NCBI GenBank assembly: GCA_016271365.2
Contig: CM028130.1
Span: 470,799,501-470,863,500, forward strand
DNA length: 64,000 nt
Reading direction: 5' to 3'
Source: Neoceratodus forsteri
Taxonomy: Eukaryota > Chordata > Ceratodontiformes > Ceratodontidae
The translations under genes were made by a program, and so were the position numbers. Below the pieces are notes generated by a model. It did no database searches, had not been told where the DNA came from, and worked only from the letters and a program-made list of their open reading frames with translations. Shown piece by piece: positions 11,343 to 23,305 of this stretch (positions are counted from its first letter, which is position 1; every line of letters starts with the position of its first letter).

Positions 11343-11480
11343 CAATAAGGCACTCCAGGGTGTGAGTTATTGGGGATTTACCCACTTCTTGTGTGGTTAA
11401 GTCACTCAGCTGCTCCTTGTGACACACCACACAAGGTGTGGGTAAACCCCCAATAACCCACACCCTGTTGTGCCTTATTG
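11343..11480. mobile_element. Short palindromic MITE, 138 bp
   Basis: CAATAAGGCACTCCAGGGTG at 11343 is mirrored by CACCCTGTTGTGCCTTATTG ending at 11480. The arms continue through GTTATTGGGG/CCCCAATAAC and CCACTTCTTGTGTGGT/ACCACACAAGGTGTGG, so almost the whole unit is palindromic. No clear target duplication. Superfamily unknown. Confidence 0.7.
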
Positions 11481-11560
11481 CTTAAATAATGACTTCTTGG
11501 GACTTGAAGCAGTTAATATTGCTGCAGAATCAGGAACTATCACAGATAAGAAAGAAGCCT

Positions 11561-12726
11561 TTAAAAGGGACACTGTCAACCTGTTTTTCATCATGTTGTT
11601 TCTAGTTAAAAACCCACATTATGATTGCTTACCTTTTCTAACATTCATTGATGTTGCTGTTTGTTTTGTCTGTCTCCTTGTTAGTAGAAATGAAATGCAC
11701 GCTAATGTATATTTTGTTACACTCCTGGATCTGTTCTTAATGCATACTTCCTGAGCATTACAAATAAACCCAAACGGTGCAGTCACTTATGAGGCAGTAG
11801 CCTCCTAAACTCCCACTGCATCATGAAGGGCTAGACTGTGTTGTGGGTTTTCCCAAGTCCAGGAAAGATGCAGTTGGAGCTGATCAAGGAATGTAAACAG
11901 CCCTGTGTTTGTGTGGTAACACCAATATGGTAGGCAGTCTGTTTTTCACTTTTTTTCAAAGAAACAAAATAGCCACAATCAAACTACCAGCTACATCAGC
12001 AATCTTTACAGAATGTTGGCAGTCATAAAATGTGTTTTTATGGCTGTGGGCTGAGCCTACAGCCATCTTGCTGTCTGTAGCTGGAAAAATGGAGGAACAT
12101 GGGACACTTTTTTGGACATTTCGATGTATCCTTCCACATCTATAAATCACTATGCCAAATAAAATAAAATACTCCCATCTTTCTGTTTACAATGTGGAGA
12201 TAGCACTAAAGCTGCTTATCAGATGGCCATTAGGAAACTGAAACAGATTGTTAAATATTAGTTGCCTATTAAACTGGAGATTTGTTTACCCCTTCAAAAT
12301 GCAACAACTTGCACATTTAAATACTTAGCATTTAAACATGTTCTTGCTGCCAGCTTCAGCTGGGCAAGTATTGTCTTTCAAGAAAGATTCATACCTGATA
12401 AATATAATCTTTTCCCAGGAACAAATGTACAAAGATTTACATTGCTTTTTTAACCTTTTCTTAAGACACTATCCAATAAGCACTGTCTCAGACATATGCC
12501 AGGTCTTGTGCGAACTATACGAGCTACAGTAATTATATAGCAATCAGCAGGCATTTTTTACTATGCTTTCTGGGGGAAAAAATATATTGAGCTACAGCAA
12601 ACACACATACACACACACACCATCCTCAATGCCACAACATTCAAAATAAATACTGCAATCTAATATATTATAAAACAATAAAGAAACTGTTTGCTAATGT
12701 CAGTGAACACAGTGAAGTTCCTTTAA
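11561..12726. mobile_element. Possible TTAA-target (T2/Kolobok-like) element
   Basis: The left end reads TTAAAAGGGACACTGTCAA. The right end read on the minus strand is TTAAAGGAACTTCACTGTG. Both match the TTAAAGG start typical of T2/Kolobok ends inserted at TTAA. Internal inverted similarity is weak and there is no transposase. A palindrome beginning GTTTAC-like words inside is not convincing. Treat as tentative. Confidence 0.3.
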
Positions 12727-12872
12727 AGAGCTGGTGTACTGCCTAAAACTAATATTAGATTTTAAAAGCAGCCAACCATGACCTGTTATATCTGAGGTAC
12801 TTTTTCTTTTCCCTTTGTTTAATTACAAATTTGTTTGCCTGATGTTAGCAGGTGTGATGTGTGGAACAGCTC

Positions 12873-13078
12873 GTAGCCTGGCAGATGACATATCTTGCTC
12901 TATTGCCTCACACTATATCATCAGCATTGTGACCTCAATGACTGTGGCATCACTGCTACTTAGGAACAGGAAGTGAGTGACTGTCAGGTCTTTGACCTGT
13001 GATGTCACAGTCAGTGAGATCACAATGCTGATGATGTAGTGTGGGGCAGTAGAAAAAGCTATGTCAGCTGCCAGGTAG
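12873..13078. repeat. Foldback with ~79-bp arms
   Basis: 12873-12951 (GTAGCCTGGCAGATGACATA ... GACTGTGGCATC) is the imperfect inverse of 13001-13078 (GATGTCACAGTC ... ATGTCAGCTGCCAGGTAG), separated by about 50 bp. Identity of the arms is high by eye (about 85 percent). It abuts the hAT 5' region and could be part of its left end or an independent MITE. Confidence 0.75.
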
Positions 13079-13149
13079 TGGTGGTCAAAGTGGCCATAAT
13101 TCTCTCCATGGAGTGATTCGCAGAGTAATGCAGAATCCACGAAGTAATC

Positions 13150-14150
13150 CGTAACATGAAGCAGAGTACTTTGCATCATAATAAGGAACACGAAGTCCAT
13201 TGACTTCACATTACTCTGCCTTCTCCCAACCACCTCTCCACCACTTTTAATGTGAAGTGCATAGAGATCAATGTACTTCTTATCACTTCACCTTGTTATT
13301 GAGCTCCAAGGTGAATTTTGCAGTGGTTCATGGGATTGCAGGTCACATGGGCTCTAGATTGTTCTTCACAGCCTCAGTTCTGGTTAGTGTGTGTAGGTAG
13401 CTGTAGGAGACAGTTTGCTCTGAGAGCTCTCTGTGATTCAAACTCTCTAAAAGCTGTTAAAAGAGCCTTTTTGAGTCATTTTTTTTGCTCAACATTTAGT
13501 GCATCGATTGTAGGAAACGTTCTTGTGCTGATATCATCGAGTGTTTATTGTCTGTGTGTGGATTTTGAATGTTAATTTAGAACATTCAGTCTGTGTACTG
13601 ACAGACACCAGAAGTGTGCTTTGGGGGAGGAGCACATCTGTGGTGTAGGTAGATTAACGTGGAGAAAAAGGAAGTTCTTTCTCTTTTTGGTGATATTTTT
13701 CTTGTAGAACTGTGTTAATGTACACACAGTAATATTTTCAATAATTCTTGACTTTTTTTGCTGATTGTTGTGGTGCAGCAGTGCATAATTTCAGTTTGTT
13801 TAAAATACTTGGTTATATTACTGAAGTTTTCAATTTGCTATGCATTACTTTTAGTGTCTGTGTGATGCATGCCATCTAAACAGACACCTTTTATTGTGCC
13901 ACTTACCGTAGTAATTGTAGCAGTGTGAACCTGCTATCCACTGCACCTGCTTGATTTTTGTACTGCTGTGTGGTATCTTGGTTTTGGATTGTTACTGCAG
14001 TGCTTCCCCCCCAGCCAGCAAAAGTTATTCTTTTCCAGATTGTATTGTGAGTTGGGAGCACTGGATAGTTAAGGTGTTGTTGTGACTTTGCGTCTGCATC
14101 TCTTCTTGAAGCCACAGTTGTTGTTTTTTAGGCTTCACATCCAGCGGCCC
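13150..14150 (+). repeat. hAT element 5' non-coding region, copy 1
   Basis: About 1 kb that aligns through its whole length with 52215-54846 (copy 2) once the solo LTR in copy 2 is removed. Shared blocks include TTGTTATTGAGCTCCAAG, GATTGCAGGTCACATGGG, AGTGCATCGATTGTAGGAAA, TAACTGTGTTAATGTACACA-like and GCGTCTGCATCTCTTC. It lies immediately 5' of the hAT reading frame starting at 14207, so it is probably that element's promoter and 5' UTR. It keeps the unoccupied LTR target (GGTTATATTACTGAAG near 13820). Confidence 0.7.
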
Positions 14151-14206
14151 AGACTGAAAGTTCCAAAATCTAAATTTGTTTAGAATTTTCTTGGTGATCC
14201 CCCAAA

Positions 14207-14698
14207 ATGCCCGCAAAGAGATATGGAAGCAAAGCTGTTTCTGGCCATGGCACTGCTGCCAGGGGTAAGATTGTCTGTTGGCATGGTAGTACGCAGAACA
14301 GCATTGCTGATGTGTGGAAAGAGATTTTTCCTTTAATGTTTTTTACAGTGTACTTGGTAGCTTCATTCATAGTTGGAGGAGATGATGTTGTCCTAGCTGA
14401 TGGTGTTAGTGCAGTTGCTGGTGATATGAGTATTGCTGCCTCAAGTTCCACTTCTGACCAGTTGACTGTGTCCAAAAATATAGTTGAGTCTAAAGCAATG
14501 AGTGACAGTGTAGATGATGTCATACTCCCCAGTAACATCCCCATGGTAACAGAACATGATTCTGATCATCATGGCAATGATAACACACAATGTGAAATTC
14601 CTTCCACCGCTGTTCAGGTCATATGTTTGCCATGCAATGATTCACATTGTGGTGCAAAAATATTAGGTGATGGTGGTGATGATGTTTCAGTTTCAGTT
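14207..14698 (+). pseudogene. hAT transposase, N-terminal portion (split by LINE)
   Basis: An ATG-initiated frame (MPAKRYGSKAVSGHGTAARG ...) with an acidic, Ser-rich tail ending GDGGDDVSVSV. It runs without a stop into the LINE boundary. If the LINE (14699-36679) and one copy of its 11-bp flanking repeat are taken out, the frame continues with a run of Asp codons at 36691. That frame is shared with the BED finger of the hAT transposase at 36.9 kb, with two in-frame stops between. N-terminal extensions before a BED finger are usual in this family. The sequence itself has no domain I recognise, so assignment rests on the junction. Confidence 0.55.
14688..14698. repeat. Left target-site duplication of the large LINE
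   Basis: CAGTTTCAGTT, identical to 36680-36690. It marks the 3' end of the minus-strand LINE. The motif is simple, so chance is not excluded, but the reading frames on both sides agree. Confidence 0.6.
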
Positions 14699-14739
14699 TA
14701 TTTGTTTAAAAGTGTATGACAATAAAGTATAACACATAA

Positions 14740-15115
14740 AATATGAATTCCACATCATAAAATGACAAAATGACAGAGTTCAGAGAACATTAAATACAAT
14801 GCATAAGTCACACTACATCAGTTCTAATCGAACAATACATCAAACATAATTCATATGGCCCATCATATAAGTTATACATTTTTTAATCTAATAGAGGCTA
14901 TTGTAAATTGTGCAACACTATACAGAATAGCAGCATTATTTTAATTTAAAAGCAAATTTAATGTTTTTCCTTATTTTCATTGTATAATTCTTCAAGGTAA
15001 TTATCTAACCACTTTTTACGTAAACATTTTAAATTTGGACAATCCAATAAAATGTGTACCAAATCCCACTTAGCTGGGCAATTACCCTTACACTCTAAAC
15101 CATTTATTTAGGATT
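14740..15115 (-). pseudogene. Large LINE ORF2, C-terminal Cys/His segment and 3' end
   Basis: Minus-strand translation gives GLECKGNCPAKWDLVHILLD then CPNLKCLRKKWLDNYLEELY, the C-x-x-x-C ... H-I-L-L-x-C motif found at the end of many non-LTR ORF2 proteins, which is thought to contact nucleic acid. An AT-rich 3' UTR runs down to 14699. It is separated from the RT by two CR1 insertions. A short further piece of the same C-terminal region (LKDSHKRDYTNICQT) lies at about 15888-15964 between them. Confidence 0.65.
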
Positions 15116-15885
15116 CCCATTTGACAAAACCTGAAGAATATCCGGGGGGAGGTAGTAACAACAACAAAAATGGAAAGGGACCTAGGGTAATCATATCAGA
15201 TGACCTTAAGGTAAGCAAGCAATGTGAGAAGGCAATAGGGAGGGCTGGGGGATACTGGGATGTATAGGGAGAGGCATCACCAGTAGAAAACAGGAAGTTG
15301 TTATCCCTCTGTACAGACAGTTGGTGAGACCCCATCTGGAGTACTGCGTCCAGTTCTGGAGACCCCATCTCTGCAAGGACATAGACAGGATGGAGGCAAT
15401 CCAGAGGAGTACAACTAAAATAGTGCACGGTCTGCAAGAGGAGAGACTAAAGGAGCTTAATAAGTATACCCTTGAGGAAAGGAGGGAGAGGAGGGCCATG
15501 ATAGATACTTTTAAGTACCTCAGTGGAATCAATAAAGTCCAAGAGGGTAGCATCTTTTAAAAAAAAGAATTGTGCAAGAACAAAGGGACACAATTTGAAG
15601 ATGGGGGGATGGCTCAGGGGCAATGTGAGGAAGTATTTTTTCACAGAGAGGGTGGTGAACGCATGGAACAGCCTTCCTGAGGAGGTCGTGGGGTGTAAAA
15701 CTGTGGGAGAATTCAAAAATGCATGGGACAGACATAAGGCAATTTTTGTGGGGGTAGGAAAAAATAGGCTGCTGGTTAAATAGGATCTGTAGCTTATCCT
15801 GTAGGTAGGGAAATGGGCAGACTAAGTGGGCCAAGAGGTCCTTATCTGCCATCAAAGTCTATGTTTCTATGTTTCTATTTATATC
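15116..15885 (+). mobile_element. CR1 LINE, 5'-truncated 3' end, copy C
   Basis: Plus-strand CR1 tail. It encodes PLYRQLVRPHLEYCVQFWRP, then DIDRMEAIQRSTTKIVHGLQ and RLKELNKYTLEERRERRAMI. The C-terminal ORF2 signature RPHLEYCVQFW ... VQRRATK ... LE.RR is specific to CR1. A 3' UTR follows, ending in TCTATGTTTCTATGTTTCTA, the CR1-type short-repeat end. Frameshifts near 15250 and 15560. It sits in opposite orientation to the LINE it invaded and next to another CR1 copy. Confidence 0.85.
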
Positions 15886-15964
15886 AAATCTTAAATTAGC
15901 AATAATCTTATAATGACAGTTTGGCAAATGTTTGTATAATCTCTTTTATGTGAATCTTTCAACA

Positions 15965-17318
15965 TCTTATACGAACATACGAAATTTGCCAGCAGATAAA
16001 GGCCTAGAGGTCTATCAAGTCTGCTCGAATGTGCAGCTAGCACCTCTTATTCTGCAGCTGCCCCTCCCTTCCACTCTTCCACTTCATTAACCCTCCCCCT
16101 TGTCCTGTCCCATCTTCGTTTGAAGCAGTCCACTGTTCTACTGCATACCACTTCTGCAGGTAACGCATTTCACCCAGCCACCACCCTCTCTGTAAAAAAG
16201 TGTCTCCTCATCTCCCTCCTGAACCTTCCTCGCTCCAGTCTCATATCATGGCCCCTGGTGGCCCTCCCCTCCCTTACTTTGAACAGCCCCTCTGTACCCA
16301 TCTTGTTTATTCCTTTCATGTATTTAAAGGTTTCAATCATGTCACCCCGTCTCTCCTTTCCTCCAGTGAGTACATGTTCAACTCCTTCAACCTCCTCTCG
16401 TATGATAAGTCCCCCAGCCCCTTGATCATCTTTGTCGCCCTGCGCTGCACCCCCTCCAGTAACTTAATGTCCCTCTTCAGATACGGACGCCAGTACAATG
16501 CTAGTACCCAGGTGTGGTCTAACCAATGACCCATAGCAGAATCACCTCCTCCTCCTCGAGGATATACCCTTGCAACACAACCCAGCATTTTGTTGGCCTT
16601 TGCAGCTGCCTTCCTACATTGTGCTGAGTTGTTCATTGACCCTGTAATGAGCACACCCAGATCCTTCTCCTCCTCTGTCTGGGCTTGCTGCACTCCCCCT
16701 AGCTGGTAACTCCTCCTTGGGTTCTTCATCCCAAAATGCAGCACCTTGCACTTTTTAGCATTAAACCCCAGTTGCCAGGTGTCTGACCAGGTTTCAAGCT
16801 TTGTCAGATCATCCTGCAACCCCTGCCATCCCCCGGTCATCTACCACCGTGCCAACCTTGGTATCATCAGCAAACAGACTGATCTTGCTCTTGATGTCCC
16901 ATGATATGTCTGCAATGAATATCCCAAACAACACTGGTCCCAACACGAGCCCTGTGGGACACCGGTCACTGCCCTTGGGTGTGAGAGCCCCACCCACCAC
17001 ACCACCCCTCTGTTGCCTCTCTGCAGCCAGTTTCCTACCCATCTCACCAGCTTTGCACCCGCCCCTGTACCTACTAACTTCCTTCCCAGCCTTCCATGTG
17101 GCACTGAGTCGAATGCCTTACTGAAGTCCAGATACAGGACATCCACTGCATGGCCCCTGTCCAGTTGCCTAGTTACCCAGTCATAGAACTCGACCAGGTT
17201 GGTTTGGCAGGATCTGCCATGTATGAAGCCATGCTGTCTGCTGTCCTGTAGTCCTTTGGCCTCTAGGAGGGCCACCAGCCTCTCCTTCAGGATAGTCTCC
17301 ATTAGCTTACCCACGATG
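15965..17318 (-). mobile_element. CR1 LINE, 5'-truncated, RT to 3' end, copy B
   Basis: Reading leftward from 17314: GKLMETILKERLVALLEAKG, HGFIHGRSCQTNLVEFYDWV, VLYLDFSKAFDSVPHGRLGR, VTGVPQGS, then after a frameshift SKISLFADDTKVG (RT catalytic FADD, about 16860-16880). After another frameshift come ETWSDTWQLGFNAKKCKVLH, DLGVLITGSMNNSAQ and EGVQRRATKMIKGLGDLSYE. This is the CR1 RT, thumb and C-terminus, about 1.35 kb, lacking the endonuclease. Three frame changes: inactive. It interrupts the C-terminus of the larger LINE just after NFKNYIHRG. Confidence 0.85.
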
Positions 17319-19059
17319 GATATAATTCTTAAAGTTTTGAGAAAGTGAAATTCTTTCTAAATCATTTTGCTTGGAGATGTCATAAATTCTTTCTATAGCT
17401 TCACTGTAGCTCCTGCTTAAGTTTGATCCTTAATAATTATCCATATTTATTAAACTAACCAATCCAATTTCTCTCAAGTCCCAATCAAGTTCACCTATCA
17501 GTGTCCATCTTTCTGTACATTCATTAGACATACCACTCTCCATCCAGCATAAGTTCAAGAGTAAATTTAAATTTCTATTGTTATTTAACTTCACAAGATA
17601 TTTCACTTGTATTACTAAGATTTTTGATTTCATAGAAATAAGACCAATTTCAGCTCTTATAAACTCAGCTGGAACACATTGCGGTAAATTTAATATCAGC
17701 CTAATGTATAGATTTTGTATTGGTTCTAAGACGGAAACACTACAATCATTCCCCCAAACTTCAGATCCATATAAAATAAAAGAATCAACTTTAGCTCTAT
17801 AGATGTCAAGCAATGCAGTACCAGAATTATTTATGTATTGCTTACTAAATTTATTAATACCCCAGATAATCTACCTCTTCTTTTATTGTCTTTAATATGC
17901 ATTTTCCAAATATCAGTAGAATGTAATAAAATGCCCAAGTAAAGATAGCTATTTATTTCTTCCATCATCATGTTATTTATAGACTGTTTATAATTCAACT
18001 TGTTAGGTTTATTTATAACCAATATCTTTGCTTTTTCTATATTTATATTTAAATTTGGACTTTGAAGCATAATAGCCAAACAGGACAAGGCTTTTTGCAG
18101 TCCTACAGTGGACTTAGAAAGGAGAAGAATGTCATCTGCATAAAGGATAACATTAACCTTAGAATTTAAGATCTTTGGAGCATCTGTATTATGCATATCA
18201 AGATCTTGTACCACCCGATCAATACATAAATTAAACAAAACGGGCCAATAAGCACCCCTGTTTTACTCCCCTAGCTATTAGAATGGGAGGTGATAATTTA
18301 CCATGGGGAGAATACTTAATCTGTATAGTTGTATTTGTATATAATTGCTTAATCAGTGCCAAAAGCTTCTTATTTATACCCAAGCTTAAGAGGATCTCCC
18401 ATAGGATCCCTCTATTTACATTATCAAATGCAGAAGTCAAATCAAGGAATGCCAAAAATTGGGGTTGATTGTTTTTCTTACATTTCCTGATCAGGTGGTC
18501 CAAGATATAAATGCAGTCAATAGTTGATAGACCTTCTCTAAATCTAAACTGTCGATTACTTAAAATATTATTTTCTTTTATCCATTGATTAAGCTCATAC
18601 AGTAAAGTTTGTCAGAACATTTTTGCTGAAATATTCTGGAGAACAGTAGGACGGTAGTTTTTTGGGGAATGCTTATCATCTTTTTTATGTGTTGGAACTA
18701 TTTCAACTTCTTTCCAGGATTTTGGGATTCTTTCTGAATTTTTTACATAATCAAATAAATGTTTAAAAATACCCGACCACCATATTACATCATTCTGATA
18801 TAACTCTGCTGGAATGCTATCCAAGCCTGGCACCTTATTTCTATTTTGTGTAAGGATGGCATTATCAATTTCAAGCTCAGTAAAACTATACAATTCATAG
18901 CTTTCATTTTCCTCAGACCTTGGCTTAAAGTACCTCTTATTAGAAGTATCAATACTATTATTACTATATAGGTTAGTAAAATACATAATCCACTTATCTT
19001 CAGGGCTAACAGCCTCTATATTCCTAAAAGGGCCACATTCAGCATATGTAATTACATTC
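17319..19059 (-). pseudogene. Large LINE ORF2, reverse transcriptase and thumb
   Basis: Right to left: NVITYAECGPFRNIEAVSPE, then VPGLDSIPAELYQNDVIWWS, PKSWKEVEIVPTHKKDDKHS and PKNYRPTVLQNI (RT fingers), an in-frame TGA near 18612, then FLAFLDLTSAFDNVNRGILW (first catalytic Asp), GVKQGCLLA, a frameshift near 18235, VILYADDILLLSKSTVGLQK (YADD at 18131-18142) and the C-terminal block YRAKVDSFILYGSEVWGNDC. Motifs 0-7 are recognisable and the YADD centre is intact, but stops and frameshifts make it inactive. Confidence 0.8.
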
Positions 19060-19386
19060 TAAGGGCCAGATATTCAAAACTTAGCGCAGCTCACTAACCG
19101 TTTGTGCAGGATTAGCACAGGATTAGTGCGGGACAGCCATATTCAAAATGGGAGATAGCGTGCGATAAACGCAATAGCGCCGGGCTAAAACATAATGTAT
19201 GCAAGGGCAAAGTGGAGGGGCGGGAACCTGCATATGGTTGCAATAGGATATTCAGAGATGTGGCGCTGCACTATTACACATTCGCATTGGCACTTAGCGC
19301 CCAGCGGCTATTACCACCTATAAGGAAAGCCTAAACACGGGGCAATCCACTGAGGAGGGAGTGGCCAGAACAGGAAGTGCATCACA

Positions 19387-20670
19387 ATGTCTTTCTTCAG
19401 CAATGCTGTAGTGCTGCACCTGATGGAGCAGGCTGTGGAGGAGGATGAAAGACAGCAGGCTCAGCAAGGCCCATTACCTAGACGAAGGAGGAGATATGCT
19501 GCACACAGATGGTACCGGCCCAGAGTCTCCTTTGCGACCCTGCCTGATGAATACATCGTTGGGCGGTACAGGTTGGACAGGGGAATTTTGAGGCAGCTAT
19601 GCGAACTCCTGCATGAGGAGCTGCAGCCGAACACCAGGTGCAGCCACGCCATGTCAGCTGAGGAAAAGGTGATGGCAGCGATGTGCATCCTAGCCACTGG
19701 GACATTTCAAGCGCCCAGCGAGACACCATTGGGATATCGCAGTCCGCCACATCGCGCCTCCTGACCCAGTTCCTGATCCTCTCTCCTGCCACATGCTGGT
19801 GAGTTCATTGTATTCCCAGCACGGCAGCAGAGCCGCAGCAACCATGCAGCAATTCCATCGAGTTGCGCACCTACCGCTGTACTTGGTGCCATTGACTGCA
19901 CCCATGTCCCCATCCGTGCACCACCTGGTGATGTTAGTGACCTGTATGTGAACAGGAAGGGCTTCCACTCCATTAATTGCCAGGTGGTGTGCGATACGAC
20001 AGGGCGCATTAGCAATGTCTTTGCATAGTACCCTGGTAGTGCCCACGATGCCTTCATCTGGCACCAGTCCCAGCTGTGCCGGGCATTTGAGGAGGAAAGG
20101 ATTCCATGTGGGCATCTAGTCAGTGAGTATGGGCAGCTAAAACAGGGTGATAGCAGAGGGAAGGGGGATAGGCCAGGGTAGCCGTGGGAGGGTCAGGGAG
20201 CAATGGTTCAGAGCAGCAGTGGGCACTGTGCAGGACACCAACAGTAACACCTGATTTATCTCCACAGGGGACAGTGCCTATCCCCTACGACCCTGGCTGC
20301 TGACACCAGTACCTCGGCCAGCAACAGGGGCCGAGGAACTGTACAATGAGGCACATGCTGCTACAAGGAACATCATAGAGAGGGTCTTTGGGATGCTCAA
20401 GATGTGGTACCGTTGCATAGACCAGTCAGGCGGTGCCTTACAGTACAGCCCTCAGAAGGTATACCGTATCTTCCTGGCCTGTTGTATGCTACACAACATG
20501 GCCCTGAATCATGGGATACATGCACCTGAACCTGAGGTACATTCTGACAGTGAGCCAGAGCCAGTGGTAAGGGGGATAGTAGAGCAACTTGAGCGGCAGG
20601 ATCCACGCATTGCCCGCCAGGCCATAGAGCACAGGAGCTGCATCATTGAGACACTGAACCAGGATGTACG
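19387..20670 (+). pseudogene. Harbinger transposase (HARBI1-like DDE nuclease), element A
   Basis: ATG at 19387. N-terminal part RWYRPRVSFATLPDEYIVGR, LRQLCELLHEEL, KVMAAMCILATGTFQ, frameshift near 19712, SQSATSRLLTQF, another frame change, GAIDCTHVPIRAPPGDVSDL (first catalytic Asp), YVNRKGFHSINCQVV, a TAG in NVFA-stop-YPGS, SAHDAFIW (second Asp). Then an intron 20123-20267 (GTGAGT ... TCTCCACAG) and exon 2 with DSAYPLRPWLLTPV, NEAHAATRNIIERVFGMLK (catalytic Glu) and FLACCMLHNMA. The DDE triad is present but two frameshifts and a stop break it. The frame closes inside a second splice donor (GTGAGT at 20671), hinting at a further 3' exon. Confidence 0.9.
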
Positions 20671-21599
20671 GTGAGTGCAGAAAACACAGACAAATGAAAT
20701 GTGAACAGTACATTTAATGGTAGTGTATATACAGTACAGTGAAATCTGTGTGATATATAGGTGCTGTACACGTTGCCAGTGGTGCAGTGCATGTGATGTG
20801 TGTGTGTGATGCGTGTGGGCCACCACCATACCCCTCAACTGTAACATGGTACGGGGAACAGTACTACAGTTACATCACTGCAGCTATCTAGTCCACAGTG
20901 TGAGGACCTGTCCCACACTCAGTGGCAAAACTGTAAAGAAATCCCCATTGTAGATGATGCAAACAAAAACAGGCAATTAAGAAAAGGCGGCCTGAACAGA
21001 TAAGCCAACAATGTAACAGGTCAGTCAGTTGCTGAGGGACTGCATTGAGAATGAGGTCCATGTTCTGCTCAGTAGTATCACATCCTGAGAGGCACTGTAG
21101 TATGGTCGGGGGACACAAGCGTGAGGGGGTATGGCCACCGCCCAGGTGAGCACAAGAAACAGCACTGTATATATGTGATGGCAGGGGTTGTGGCATGGGA
21201 CTGAACAAGGGCCCTGGAGGACTGTCTGTGCAGAGGACATGGGAAGTGGCTGTGTACATAGGCATGCAGGTGAGGGAGTCGGGGCCACAGCACGCATGTG
21301 GTGGAGCACATCAGCTAAGTCTGCCACCACGCACATGACGCACACCCTGTGGATGGGGCAAACTGCCGGGTGTGCTACGTGCTGAGGACATTATTGGAGT
21401 GGAATGCGGTGAGGCTGGGAGGGCAGCCTGTCTGCGGCCATGCCTTGAGGCCTGCACAGGAGTGGAGGGAGGGCAGCCACGATGCCATGCATGTCCTGTG
21501 GACGAACGGGAGGTAGGTGTTGAGGAGGTTGCACCCACCCCTGTGCAAATCTCTGCCATGCTGCTGCCCATGTGAGGCATGGCTGCGCTGGTGTCTGGG
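20671..21599. other. Harbinger A internal non-coding segment
   Basis: It separates the convergent transposase and Myb genes. About 80 bp at 20901-20980 (TGTCCCACACTCAGTGGCAA ... ACTGTAAAG) is repeated in diverged form at 26640-26720. No gene seen. Confidence 0.5.
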
Positions 21600-23305
21600 T
21601 GCACCCTGCAGTACTGTGGTCATAGTGTCCCATAGCACCACAGCATGGGCCTGCACAGCAGCAGTTAGGTCACCAAAGCCATGCCCAATGGTGCTGATAA
21701 CACAGGTCATCCTCTCCTCCGACCTCTGTTCAGCACGGCAAGACCAGTGCTCACTGTCTCCCGCAGCCATGACAGCTCATACTGAAGCTCCCTATGGAGA
21801 TCATGCAGGTCCTGCTGGGCTGCATGCTGTGAGGCCAAGGCCTCCTGGAGCATGGGCCGTGCACCCTGGCCATCTTGTGCAGGTGCATCCTGCACCTGTG
21901 GCAGGGGTTGTGGCTGGCACTGGGCAGTGTGTTGTGGATGTGAACGGACCTGTGGTGGTGGCTGCCAGGGCATTGGCCACTGCAAATGTGGCCTCACAGG
22001 TGACTGAGCATGCTGCTGGACCAGCCCTGTGGTCCGTGCCCTGTGGGACATGTCCAGGGGGCAAGACTGTTCTGGCAGGGGAATAGCAGCTGTGGGCAGA
22101 TAGGTGTCATGTGCCTGAGTTCCCCTTGTCCCCAAGTCAGGCATGGTGCCATCCCCCACTGCACCAAAACCTCTGGTGTCACTAGCTGCACACATAACTG
22201 GCATGTCGGGCTCCTCCGTTGCATCCTCTGAGCCATGGTCACTTGTGACAGTCAGGATCACCACCTGCTCCCAACTCAGATCCTCCACCTGGGCATACTC
22301 AGGTGGATTCAGGGACTCCAGGAAGGCTACTTCCTCATCATCTGATGATCCAGCATATGTCAGTGCCTCATGACGTCTGTGAGTGGACATAGTGCTGACT
22401 GGCATGGCCACTGCCTGTCTAGATGTGACTGCCATGCCTGATGTGGAAGGGCACACCTCTGCTATGTACGAATCCTCCACCTCCCGTACAACTGTGCCTG
22501 GCCCCACCTGGGACATTGCCTGCTGGGCATGTAATGCTGAAATGGAAGAGACCTATGTCAGTCGCTGCTACAGTGACCAGCTCACCCACCCCCACACTAC
22601 TCCCAACAATGCCACATGCACCCCCAGCAATGTGTGCCCTCCAACATGCCCATGCAGACACCAGTGTGCATCCCATGCAATTGCAGCCTGTGCCTTATGA
22701 GCCCCTGCACCATGGCACACATGCACTCACATGTGCCTGCCAGCAGATGTCCACCACTGTGCAGCCCCAATACCACCCTTGCAATGGAACATACCCATGT
22801 GGGTCCTATGCATGCACAATGACAGTAGTGATGTGTGACTCTGTCCCCATGGTGTTGCTGTCCACTGAGTGGTGGATACATGCCACAAACGTACCTGCTC
22901 TGGGTGGTGTAAGCGGTGTCTCACACCCACTGCCTTCGACCCCACCGACTGCCACTGGCCGCAGAGTAGAGGTTACTATGGTCATCAATGGGTCCCAATC
23001 CCACTGTTCAAGTGGTTGTGGTCCCCCACTGGTCCGCAGCCTGTTCGGGATCCGCTGTGCCTCCTCCTCCTTCGCCCTGCACAGCAGGTCATTCCACCTT
23101 TTCCGGACAGCATCAGTGCTATGGCCACGACCACTTACGGTGTTTACTGCTGTGGCAATCTCCTCCCACATCAGATGAACAGTGGCGTCTGTCGACTTGT
23201 TCCTGTGTAGGACCATCTCCCTGTCCTTCACTGCATGTACCAGGGCACGCAGCTCATCTCCAGAAAATTTGTGGGCCCTGAGCCGCTCCTGTCCTGCAGC
23301 CTCAC
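21600..23305 (-). pseudogene. Harbinger Myb/SANT-like partner protein, element A
   Basis: Minus strand, two exons. Exon 1 (about 23305-22895) gives AGQERLRAHKFSGDELRALV, HAVKDREMVLHRNKSTDATV, MWEEIATAVNTVSGRGHSTD, AVRKRWNDLLCRAKEEEAQ: the W...W-spaced trihelix/Myb-like fold used by Harbinger partner proteins to bind element DNA and bring the transposase to the nucleus. Exon 1 ends at a GTACGT donor (22894-22889). Exon 2 begins after an ATTTCAG acceptor (22536) and holds an acidic stretch (AGSSDDEEVAFLESLNPPEY), a Gln/Pro-rich region and a C-terminal helix (DLHDLHRELQYELSWLRETV). A frameshift near 21720 joins the helix to its continuation. The start codon is not certain because an upstream acceptor-like CACACAG precedes exon 1. 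Confidence 0.75.

Noticed and set aside
13131..13218. hAT terminal inverted repeat (CAGAGTAATG / CATTACTCTG)
   Set aside because: Both halves lie within 90 bp at the left side only. No 8-bp duplication and no matching right end near 40-41 kb.
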